The translations under genes were made by a program, and so were the position numbers. From Planctomycetota bacterium (lineage in GTDB: Bacteria > Planctomycetota > UBA11346), in NCBI GenBank assembly GCA_007131555.1, contig SLQH01000076.1, forward strand, positions 1 through 5,181: a stretch of 5,181 nucleotides of DNA, written 5' to 3'. This document shows, one piece after another, positions 1-4,152 of the stretch. The notes beneath the pieces are model-generated. The model saw only the letters and a list, made by a program, of their open reading frames with translations. It was not told the origin of the DNA and did not search any database. Position 1 is the first letter of the stretch; every line of letters begins with the position of its first letter.

Positions 1-81
1 ATGGAGGAAGGCCTGCGCTTCGCCATTCGCGAGGGTGGTCGGACCGTCGGCTCGGGCGTGATCAGCAAGATTCTTGAGTAA
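1..81 (+). CDS. tuf: Elongation factor Tu, C-terminal end (partial, 5' cut by window edge)
   Basis: The last 26 residues of a protein are visible, ending in TAA at 79-81. They read FAIREGGRTVGSG and then VISKILE, the well-known C-terminal end of bacterial EF-Tu (domain 3, usual form FAIREGGRTVGAGVV). EF-Tu is the cytoplasmic GTPase that brings aminoacyl-tRNA to the ribosomal A site. The ATG at position 1 is an internal methionine and not a start, because EF-Tu is about 400 residues long and the rest lies upstream. A tuf copy just upstream of rpmG, tRNA-Trp and secE is a common bacterial arrangement. The identification rests on a short piece, but this piece is highly conserved. Confidence 0.95.
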   Translation: MEEGLRFAIREGGRTVGSGVISKILE

Positions 82-92
82 TACATCGGCAG

Positions 93-120
93 CATCGGAC
101 GGCCCCAGGGCCGTCCGATG
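93..120 (+). terminator. Strong GC-rich hairpin after tuf, possible terminator or processing site
   Basis: Bases 93-104 pair perfectly with 109-120 (12 bp, 4-nt loop CCAG), starting 12 nt after the tuf stop codon. The position and strength suit a 3'-end hairpin for the tuf transcript. The downstream bases (GCTGTGTTGA) contain no run of T, so it is not a textbook intrinsic terminator. It may protect the 3' end, be a leaky terminator, or lie before a Rho-dependent stop. rpmG starts only 22 nt further on. Confidence 0.45.
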
Positions 121-142
121 GCTGTGTTGAAAGGGTTTGACG

Positions 143-304
143 ATGGCCAAGGAAAAACGTGAGCATGTCATGATGGTATGCTCTGAGACTGGCGATATCA
201 ATTATTACACCAGCCGTTCACGGTTGGGCCAGAAGCTTGAGATGATGAAGTACAGCCCCCGCCTGCGTCGACGGACCCTGCACAAGGAGAAGCGTCGCAA
301 GTAG
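143..304 (+). CDS. rpmG: 50S ribosomal protein L33 (bL33)
   Basis: This encodes a complete 53-residue basic protein, the normal length for bL33, a small protein of the large ribosomal subunit near the E site. It starts MAKEKREHVMMVCSETGD, keeps the NYYTSRSR strand (residues 20-27), and ends with KYSPRLRRRTLHKEK, matching the family pattern (KYcPxcrKHTlHkE). Only one cysteine remains (residue 13) instead of two CxxC pairs, so this is a zinc-free (C-minus) form. A Shine-Dalgarno-like AAAGGG lies at 130-135, 7 nt before the ATG. It sits between tuf and tRNA-Trp, a usual place for rpmG in this cluster. The gene is below the length at which automatic callers are reliable, but the match is clear. 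Confidence 0.93.
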   Translation: MAKEKREHVMMVCSETGDINYYTSRSRLGQKLEMMKYSPRLRRRTLHKEKRRK

Positions 305-322
305 GTCTGGTTCGTCATCGTG

Positions 323-345
323 TCCCGGATCGAAACGATCCGGGA
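323..345 (+). promoter_or_regulatory. Perfect hairpin between rpmG and tRNA-Trp
   Basis: Bases 323-332 pair with 336-345 over 10 bp, with a 3-nt AAA loop. The hairpin lies 18 nt after the rpmG stop and 5 nt before the tRNA. There is no T-run, so it is unlikely to be a simple intrinsic terminator. The most natural reading is a processing or 3'-end-protecting hairpin that separates the rpmG message from the tRNA precursor. That role is inferred. Confidence 0.45.
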
Positions 346-350
346 TCCAT

Positions 351-423
351 ACGGGAATAGCTCAGTTGGTAGAGCAGCTGATTCCAAATCAGCCGGTCGG
401 GGGTTCGAGTCCCTCTTCCCGTG
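351..423 (+). tRNA. trnW: tRNA-Trp (anticodon CCA)
   Basis: A full 73-nt cloverleaf can be drawn. The acceptor stem 351-357/416-422 has 7 perfect pairs. The D-arm is 360-363/372-375 with loop AGTTGGTA. The anticodon stem is 377-381/389-393 with loop TTCCAAA, giving anticodon CCA at 384-386. The variable loop is 394-398. The T-arm is 399-403/411-415 with loop TTCGAGT and one G-U pair. The discriminator base is G423, as expected for bacterial tRNA-Trp. The CCA tail is not encoded (CA and then T follow), so it must be added after transcription. It lies inside the operon, 34 nt before secE, and must be cut out of a longer transcript or be made from its own promoter, which I could not identify. 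Confidence 0.97.
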
Positions 424-457
424 CATTATCCACCATAACCGGCAGGTCGAGAACCTC

Positions 458-868
458 ATGTTCTATCGTTGGCCCCAAGGCCGCATTATCCGAACCATCA
501 CCATGGCTGTTGCGACCCTCATTGCAGCAGACTTCGGTTGGAGCGCCTACGAGATGTGGATGGGCGTTCGCGATGGTACCGTGGTTGACTTGATCAACGC
601 CATCCTGCTGACCGTTCTCGGGACAGCCTCCCTGCTGAGCGGGGTCATCTTTGCCGGAATATATCCGCGTAGCGCCCAGTTCCTGATCGAGGTCGAGAAG
701 GAGATGACCAAGGTGGATTGGCCGGACCGCCCCACGGTGATCCGCTCAACCATCGTCATCTCCATCATGACCGCAGTGTTGGCCACCTTGATCTTCCTGG
801 TCGACTCCTTGAACTATGTCGTCTTCATTGAGGGGTTGTTCCGGATGTTTACCGGAGGTCAGGCATGA
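458..868 (+). CDS. secE: Preprotein translocase subunit SecE
   Basis: A 136-residue membrane protein. Three hydrophobic segments are visible, at about residues 12-30, 46-68 and 96-126. Before the last lies the SecE signature on the cytoplasmic side, FLIEVEKEMTKVDWPDRP (residues 75-92), whose core is E...E..KV.WP. SecE clamps SecY in the SecYEG channel that exports unfolded proteins across the inner membrane. Three segments recall the E. coli-type long SecE rather than the one-segment form of many bacteria. I chose the ATG at 458, which gives MFYRWPQGR. The frame is open back to a GTG at 320, but that extension would run through the tRNA. The Shine-Dalgarno is weak (AGGT at 444-447). The stop overlaps the nusG start (ATGA), so the two are probably translationally coupled. 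The conserved C-terminal helix makes the call secure; the exact start is less so. Confidence 0.92.
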   Translation: MFYRWPQGRIIRTITMAVATLIAADFGWSAYEMWMGVRDGTVVDLINAILLTVLGTASLLSGVIFAGIYPRSAQFLIEVEKEMTKVDWPDRPTVIRSTIVISIMTAVLATLIFLVDSLNYVVFIEGLFRMFTGGQA

Positions 869-1413
869 CAAAACGTTGGTACGTGGTCAAGGCGGTGTCT
901 GGGCGTGAAGACAAGTGCCGCGAGCAGATAGAGTACAAGATCCGCCAGGCTGGCTTGCAGGATCATCTGGATCAGCTGCTCATTCCGGTCGAACATGTCA
1001 CCGAGGTCAAGCGCGGCAAGCGGGTGACTAGCAAGCACAAACTCTATCCCGGCTACATCTATGCCTTGATGCAGGCTGAGCAGGCGGTGCTCGATACCAT
1101 TCGCAGCGTCGACGGCGTCACGGGTTTTCTTGGCGCTGATCCCTCGCTGCCTGATGCGCTCACCACTGAAGAGGCAGACCGCATCATCAAGATCAGCACG
1201 GCCGCCACTCCCGATGAGCAGCGGGCCGCGATTGTCCAGATCCCCTACGAACTGGGCGACAAGGTCAAGGTGCGAGAGGGCACCTTCGCTGGTATGGACG
1301 GGGTCATTGATGACATCAATGCTCCCAAGGGCATCTTGCGGGTGCTCATCACGGTGTTTGGCCGACAAACGCCGATCGAACTGGAAGTCTGGCAGGTGGA
1401 GGAACTGAGCTGA
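865..1413 (+). CDS. nusG: Transcription termination/antitermination factor NusG
   Basis: A 182-residue protein, the normal size. The NGN domain covers about residues 4-115, with WYVVKAVSGRED at the start and KLYPGYIYALM (59-69) at the RNA polymerase-binding core, followed by IRSVDGVTGFLG (79-90). The KOW domain covers about 127-180, with GDKVKVREGTFAGMDGVI and then FGRQTPIELEVWQVE. NusG binds the clamp of elongating RNA polymerase through NGN; KOW contacts Rho or ribosomal protein uS10. A strong Shine-Dalgarno GGAGGT at 854-859 lies inside the end of secE, and the ATG overlaps the secE stop. The ELEVWQVE ending recalls planctomycete NusG. The window carries only this copy, with no sign of a specialised paralog. 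Confidence 0.97.
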   Translation: MTKRWYVVKAVSGREDKCREQIEYKIRQAGLQDHLDQLLIPVEHVTEVKRGKRVTSKHKLYPGYIYALMQAEQAVLDTIRSVDGVTGFLGADPSLPDALTTEEADRIIKISTAATPDEQRAAIVQIPYELGDKVKVREGTFAGMDGVIDDINAPKGILRVLITVFGRQTPIELEVWQVEELS

Positions 1414-1487
1414 CCTGAGCGCAGCTCGCAACACACGGGGGAGGGCCACCACCTGGGTCCGTTCACCCCGCATAAGGTGCATACGAT
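1414..1487 (+). promoter_or_regulatory. nusG-rplK leader, possible site for L1 feedback
   Basis: This 74-nt gap carries a possible stem, CGGGG (1436-1440) with CCCCG (1466-1470), ending just before the Shine-Dalgarno AAGGTG (1474-1479). In many bacteria ribosomal protein L1 represses the rplK-rplA message by binding a mimic of its 23S rRNA site in this leader. I cannot confirm the L1-specific loop sequence here, so the assignment rests on position and one short stem. Confidence 0.25.
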
Positions 1488-1922
1488 ATGGCCAAGAAGA
1501 AGGAAGTCGTCGGGACGATCAAATTGCAGATCACCGGCGGTAGCGCAACTCCGGCGCCGCCCGTGGGTCCGGCCCTGGGCGCGCGTGGTGTCAACATCGG
1601 CGAGTTCGTCAAGCGCTTCAACGATGCCACCGCCAGTCGGCGGGGAGATGTCGTGCCGGTGGTGATCTCGGTCTACAAGGACAAGAGCTTTGATTTCATC
1701 CTCCGTGAGGCTCCGGTCTCAGAGATGATCAAGAAGGCCGCCGGGATCAGCAAGGGTTCGGCGACTCCGAATCTGTTGTCGACCCATGCCACCATCACCC
1801 GTGATCAGGTGCGCGAGATCGCAACGCGTAAGCTGGGTGAGTTGACCGCCCACAGCATTGACGCGGCCATGACCATCGTTGAGGGCACTGCCCGTACGAT
1901 GTCGGTCAAGATCGCCGACTAG
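1488..1922 (+). CDS. rplK: 50S ribosomal protein L11 (uL11)
   Basis: A complete 144-residue protein of normal length. The N-terminal domain (about 8-70) carries PAPPVGPALGARGVNIGEF (22-40), the L11 hallmark that contacts EF-G and release factors. The C-terminal domain (about 75-142) has KKAAGISKGS (82-91), which contributes to binding the GTPase-centre rRNA, and ends DAAMTIVEGTARTMSV. L11 forms the base of the GTPase-associated stalk with L10 and L12, encoded downstream. The usual GQ.GVNI reads GARGVNI here, a change I associate with planctomycetes. The start has AAGGTG 8 nt upstream. An in-phase rplK-rplA pair is universal; here the two are 86 nt apart, looser than in E. coli. Confidence 0.98.
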   Translation: MAKKKEVVGTIKLQITGGSATPAPPVGPALGARGVNIGEFVKRFNDATASRRGDVVPVVISVYKDKSFDFILREAPVSEMIKKAAGISKGSATPNLLSTHATITRDQVREIATRKLGELTAHSIDAAMTIVEGTARTMSVKIAD

Positions 1923-1950
1923 CAGGTCAGCCGTCTCCAATCACAACAGT

Positions 1951-1976
1951 GGGAGATGCTCCCGACCATGGTCGGG
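1951..1976 (+). promoter_or_regulatory. Overlapping inverted repeats between rplK and rplA
   Basis: A perfect 16-base palindrome, CCCGACCATGGTCGGG, occupies 1961-1976. Just before it, GGGAG (1951-1955) can pair with CTCCC (1959-1963), sharing CCC 1961-1963 with the palindrome, so the two hairpins exclude each other. A third option pairs TCTCC (1934-1938) with GGAGA (1952-1956). The element ends 18 nt before the rplA Shine-Dalgarno. It could be a two-state RNA switch, a processing site or a protein-bound DNA palindrome. No T-run follows, so it is not an intrinsic terminator. Confidence 0.35.
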
Positions 1977-2008
1977 TCACATCGCCAGAACCACAGAAGG
2001 AATTTCCC

Positions 2009-2689
2009 ATGGCACATCGCAGCAAGCGGTACCGCAGTCTGATCGAAAAGGTACCGAGCGAACCGCAGCCCATCAGCACAGCGGCGAATCTAGTCAAGGA
2101 GTTTGCCTCGGCAAAGTTCACCGAGAGCGTCGATGTGGTGATCCGTCTCAACATCGACACCCGCAAGGCCGACCAGGCTGTGCGCGGCAGCTTCAGCCTC
2201 CCGCATGGCACCGGCAAGACGGTCCGGGTGGTGGTGTTCGTCGATGATCCTGATCAGGCGGCCGCCTGTCTGGAAGCGGGCGCTGACAAGGCCGGTGGTG
2301 AGGAGCTGGTTCAGGAGGTCCAGGGTGGCTTCATGGATTTTGATGTCGCCATCGCTTCGCCGCGCATGATGCGTCATGTTGGTCGCCTGGGTCGGGTGCT
2401 GGGGCCACGTGGTCTGATGCCCACTCCCAAGGCTGGTACGGTGACCGATGACGTCGTGACGGCCACCCGCGAGTTCAAGGGCGGCAAGATCGAGTTCCGG
2501 GCCGACAGCGCCGGTAACGTTCATGTGCCGGTTGGTTTGGTCACCTTTGAGGCCGCGCAGCTGGCCGACAATGTCGAAGCCCTGCTGCGCCACCTGCGCG
2601 AAGTGCGGCCGCCGACCGTCAAGGGCGAATTCGTCGTCGGCATCAGCCTTTCGTCCACCATGGGTCCGGGCGTCCGGGTCGCCATCTGA
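2009..2689 (+). CDS. rplA: 50S ribosomal protein L1 (uL1)
   Basis: A complete 226-residue protein, close to the family norm of 225-235. The L1 signature GRLGRVLGPRGLMPTPKAGT runs from residue 125, followed by VTDDVV. The N-terminal part starts KRYRSL and gives the usual alpha/beta fold, with RLNIDTRKADQAVRG and the SLPHGTGK loop (62-70). The C-terminal end KGEFVVGISLSSTMGPGVRV is also typical. L1 forms the mobile stalk that guides deacylated tRNA out of the E site and commonly represses its own message. The start is the ATG at 2009, supported by AGAAGGA at 1995-2001. The frame is open further upstream to a GTG at 1949, but that adds 20 unconserved residues without a ribosome site. Confidence 0.98.
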   Translation: MAHRSKRYRSLIEKVPSEPQPISTAANLVKEFASAKFTESVDVVIRLNIDTRKADQAVRGSFSLPHGTGKTVRVVVFVDDPDQAAACLEAGADKAGGEELVQEVQGGFMDFDVAIASPRMMRHVGRLGRVLGPRGLMPTPKAGTVTDDVVTATREFKGGKIEFRADSAGNVHVPVGLVTFEAAQLADNVEALLRHLREVRPPTVKGEFVVGISLSSTMGPGVRVAI

Positions 2690-2733
2690 CCAGAACGTGA
2701 CCAACAGTCTCAGGCATAGAGAAGAGGTGCGGC

Positions 2734-3246
2734 ATGCCAAGTCTTATCAATGAACTGGCCCTGATGGAACTCAAGCGGATGGTGGATGCGTCCTCATCCC
2801 TGGTGCTGATCGATGCGGCTGGCCTCAAGGCCGCTGACAGTCTGGCCCTGCGCCGTCGGCTGTTTGATGTCGGGGCCACCATGCGGGTTGCCAAGGCCCG
2901 TCTGGTGCGTCGGGCCCTGAGTGCCGAAGCAGCGGCTCTGGCCGATGGTTCCGGGTCTCTGGGTCTGGTCTGCGGCGAGGATATCGCTGCTGCTGCCAAG
3001 ATCATCCGGGAGTTGGCCAAGGAAGAGAAGCTGGCAGTGCGGGGGGGGCTCTGCGAAGGCGCAGCCCTTGATGCCAGTGGCGCCTTGCGTCTGGCCGATC
3101 TGCCATCCAGGCATGAAGCCCAGGCCCTGGTGGTGCGGGCCATCCGGATGCCGCTGGTGCGTCTGGCTCGTCTGCTCAAGACCCCGTATCGTCGTCTGGG
3201 GCGTGCCGTGGCCGCCCGCAAGGAGCAATTGGAAGAGGGTTCATAA
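2734..3246 (+). CDS. rplJ: 50S ribosomal protein L10 (uL10)
   Basis: A complete 170-residue protein of usual length. The N-terminal rRNA-binding domain includes SSLVLIDAAGLKAADSLALR (21-40) and GATMRVAKARLVRRAL (47-62), matching the L10 pattern in which an LR..LR segment precedes G...RV.KN.L...A. The usual KN reads KA. Residues 121-170 (ADLPSRHEAQALVVRAIRMP onward) give the end of the globular domain and the helix that carries L12 dimers. L10 anchors the L12 stalk to L11 and 23S rRNA. GAAGAGGTG at 2721-2729 serves as ribosome site. Only 44 nt separate it from rplA, too little for the long L10-leader RNA found before rplJ in many bacteria. A run of eight G at 3041-3048 lies within the gene; the frame is intact through it. 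Confidence 0.95.
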   Translation: MPSLINELALMELKRMVDASSSLVLIDAAGLKAADSLALRRRLFDVGATMRVAKARLVRRALSAEAAALADGSGSLGLVCGEDIAAAAKIIRELAKEEKLAVRGGLCEGAALDASGALRLADLPSRHEAQALVVRAIRMPLVRLARLLKTPYRRLGRAVAARKEQLEEGS

Positions 3247-3374
3247 GAGGATTCTCGCAGAGGTGGTCGTCATCGATCGTATATCGTGGGGATGTGCGGT
3301 CAGCGTGGCCATCTTAAAGACATCATCGTAGACCACCCCACATCGTGTTCTTCATCAGAACAAGGAGTTGTATC
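3247..3374 (+). promoter_or_regulatory. Structured rplJ-rplL intergenic leader
   Basis: This is a 128-nt gap with several complementary segments. GGTGGTC (3262-3268) pairs perfectly with GACCACC (3331-3337) over 62 nt. GTGGGG (3286-3291) can pair with CCCCAC (3336-3341), which would compete with the first stem. GATGT (3291-3295) pairs with ACATC (3320-3324), with a small hairpin 3298-3301/3307-3310 inside it. A 6-bp hairpin (3346-3351/3357-3362, loop TCATC) directly abuts the rplL ribosome site AAGGAG (3362-3367). A regulatory role, such as raising L12 yield over L10 or binding the L10-L12 complex, is inferred. No clear promoter is visible. Confidence 0.4.
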
Positions 3375-3791
3375 ATGAGCGAAGCTCAAGTCAGCGACAA
3401 GCTCGCATCCATCGTCAGCGCCATCGAAGGCCTGACCGTCGTCGAGCTGGTTGAGCTGGTCGATGCCCTCAAGGACAAGCTGGGCCTGTCCGACGCCGAC
3501 CTGCAGGGCGGCGGCGGCGTGGTCATGGCTGCCCCCGGTGCTGCCGGTGGTGATGCTGGGGGTGACGAGGAACCGACCGAGTTCAATGTCACCCTCAAGA
3601 CCGATGGCGGCAACAAGATCGCCTGCATCAAGGTGGTTCGGGCCATCACCGGCCAGGGCCTGGCCGATGCCAAGAAGTTCGTTGAGGGCGTGCCCCAGGT
3701 CCTCAAGGAAGGCGCCTCCAAGGAAGAGGTCGATGATATCAAGAAGCAGTTCGCCGAGATCGGCGCCGAACTCGAGATCAAGGGCGTCTAG
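3375..3791 (+). CDS. rplL: 50S ribosomal protein L7/L12 (bL12)
   Basis: A complete 138-residue acidic protein, slightly longer than the usual 120-130. The N-terminal dimerisation helices cover about residues 5-37 (LTVVELVELVDALKDKLGLS). A Gly/Ala hinge follows (about 45-65, GGGGVVMAAPGAAGGDAGGD). The C-terminal factor-binding domain (about 67-137) carries TEFNVTL, KIACIKVVRAITGQGLADAK (81-100) and VLKEGASKEEVDDIKKQ. L12 is present in several copies on L10 and recruits EF-Tu, EF-G and other GTPases. The start is the ATG at 3375, supported by AAGGAG 7 nt upstream. An earlier in-frame GTG (3345) would add ten unconserved residues and lies inside the leader hairpin. Confidence 0.98.
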   Translation: MSEAQVSDKLASIVSAIEGLTVVELVELVDALKDKLGLSDADLQGGGGVVMAAPGAAGGDAGGDEEPTEFNVTLKTDGGNKIACIKVVRAITGQGLADAKKFVEGVPQVLKEGASKEEVDDIKKQFAEIGAELEIKGV

Positions 3792-3831
3792 GAGTTTGTG
3801 AGGGATAGCAGCCGAGCATGGCGACAAACAG

Positions 3832-3914
3832 TGTGGGGTCATTGATGTTACATCAACAACGCAGTCGTAGCCCAGGCTACGGCGGGTATTGAGAGCGACA
3901 TCATGACCCCCACA
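3832..3914 (+). ncRNA. Candidate three-way-junction RNA element after rplL
   Basis: Bases 3832-3842 pair with 3903-3914 over 11 bp, with one bulged C (position 3911 in a run of five C). Inside this closing stem lie two hairpins. The first is 3843-3847/3851-3855 with loop TTA. The second is 3864-3871/3876-3883, with CGTAGC/GCTACG as its core and loop CCAG. An unpaired strand of about 19 nt (3884-3902) leads back to the closing stem. Such a compact multibranch fold is typical of protein- or ligand-binding leader RNAs, but I do not recognise it as a known family. Confidence 0.4.
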
Positions 3915-3969
3915 GCCAAGCCATGTGACGTGTCAGCCTATTCATTACGGGTTCCTAGACAGCGATCTG

Positions 3970-3989
3970 GGGCAGGGACAGTCCTGCCC
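3970..3989 (+). promoter_or_regulatory. Hairpin in the rpoB leader
   Basis: GGGCAGG (3970-3976) pairs with CCTGCCC (3983-3989), 7 bp with a 6-nt loop GACAGT that can add a G-T pair. It is followed by GGTTGG, not T-rich. It is possibly part of a processing or attenuation region together with the next hairpin, which starts 6 nt later. Confidence 0.4.
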
Positions 3990-3995
3990 TGGTTG

Positions 3996-4026
3996 GCAAC
4001 CCAGCTGGCCGTGCCTGCTGGGTTGC
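3996..4026 (+). promoter_or_regulatory. Strongest hairpin of the rpoB leader
   Basis: GCAACCCAGC (3996-4005) pairs with GCTGGGTTGC (4017-4026) over 10 bp. After one T-T mismatch, GG/CC extends the stem to a 5-nt loop, CCGTG. The long, nearly perfect double strand is a plausible ribonuclease III target or Rho-independent pause, by analogy with the E. coli rplL-rpoB spacer. TTGCGCGAG follows, so there is no U-tract. Confidence 0.45.
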
Positions 4027-4032
4027 TTGCGC

Positions 4033-4063
4033 GAGCCCCATGAGGCATTAGCCTACTGGGCTC
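4033..4063 (+). promoter_or_regulatory. Two-part hairpin in the rpoB leader
   Basis: GAGCCC (4033-4038) pairs with GGGCTC (4058-4063). After an internal loop, AGGC (4043-4046) pairs with GCCT (4051-4054) around an ATTA tetraloop. The following AATTCA holds only a short AT stretch, too weak to call a terminator. Confidence 0.4.
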
Positions 4064-4090
4064 AATTCACCGCGTCACGCAGGCTGGTCG

Positions 4091-4115
4091 GCCCTGTGAT
4101 CCCCAGGATCAGGGT
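4091..4115 (+). promoter_or_regulatory. Bulged hairpin in the rpoB leader
   Basis: TGATCC (4097-4102) pairs with GGATCA (4106-4111) around a 3-nt loop, CCA. CCC (4092-4094) with GGG (4112-4114) extends it across a two-base bulge. It is one of a tandem series of stems between rplL and rpoB. Confidence 0.35.
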
Positions 4116-4125
4116 GCAGGTCGAC

Positions 4126-4148
4126 GGTACCGCAAGCGTACCAGGAGG
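4126..4148 (+). promoter_or_regulatory. rpoB ribosome site with abutting hairpin
   Basis: A near-ideal Shine-Dalgarno AGGAGG (4143-4148) lies 4 nt before the rpoB ATG. Directly in front of it, with no spacer, GGTAC (4126-4130) pairs with GTACC (4138-4142) around a 7-nt loop, CGCAAGC. A stem stacked against the ribosome site can control or focus translation start; that effect is inferred. Confidence 0.5.
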
Positions 4149-4152
4149 ATTC

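Larger units (their letters stand above)
3792..4152 (+). promoter_or_regulatory. Long structured rplL-rpoB leader without a gene
   Basis: This 361-nt stretch has no convincing coding frame. By eye it folds into a nearly continuous series of stems: 3794-3799/3824-3829; a three-way junction 3832-3914; 3970-3976/3983-3989; 3996-4004/4018-4026; 4033-4038/4058-4063 with an inner 4-bp stem; 4097-4102/4106-4111; and 4126-4130/4138-4142. In E. coli the same gap (about 320 nt) holds an attenuator and an RNase III site that set rpoB expression below that of rplJL. A similar job is likely but not shown. None of the hairpins is followed by a T-run, so a simple intrinsic attenuator is not evident. Confidence 0.5.

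Noticed and set aside
320..457. N-terminal extension of secE starting at a GTG at 320
   Set aside because: It would translate through the complete tRNA-Trp gene; the residues are unconserved and there is no ribosome site. The ATG at 458 fits SecE.
859..1482. Long - strand open frame opposite nusG
   Set aside because: It is the antisense shadow of a conserved GC-rich gene, with low-complexity character and no family resemblance.
1949..2008. Earlier GTG start for rplA
   Set aside because: It adds 20 residues not seen in L1 and lies in the inverted-repeat region; the ATG at 2009 has a good Shine-Dalgarno.
2090..2740. Long - strand open frame opposite rplA
   Set aside because: It mirrors the codon pattern of rplA; no recognisable domain.
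2643..3228. - strand open frames opposite rplJ
   Set aside because: Arg/Ala/Ser-rich composition typical of antisense frames of GC-rich genes.
3345..3374. Earlier GTG start for rplL
   Set aside because: The ten extra residues are not part of L12 and overlap the leader hairpin and the real ribosome site.
3300..3842. - strand open frame across rplL and part of its flanks
   Set aside because: Acidic, Leu/Gly/Asp-rich shadow of the L12 gene; it ends and starts in unconserved leader DNA.
4033..4070. Intrinsic terminator before rpoB
   Set aside because: The hairpin is followed only by CAATTCACC, with no T-run, so it was listed as a hairpin and not as a terminator.
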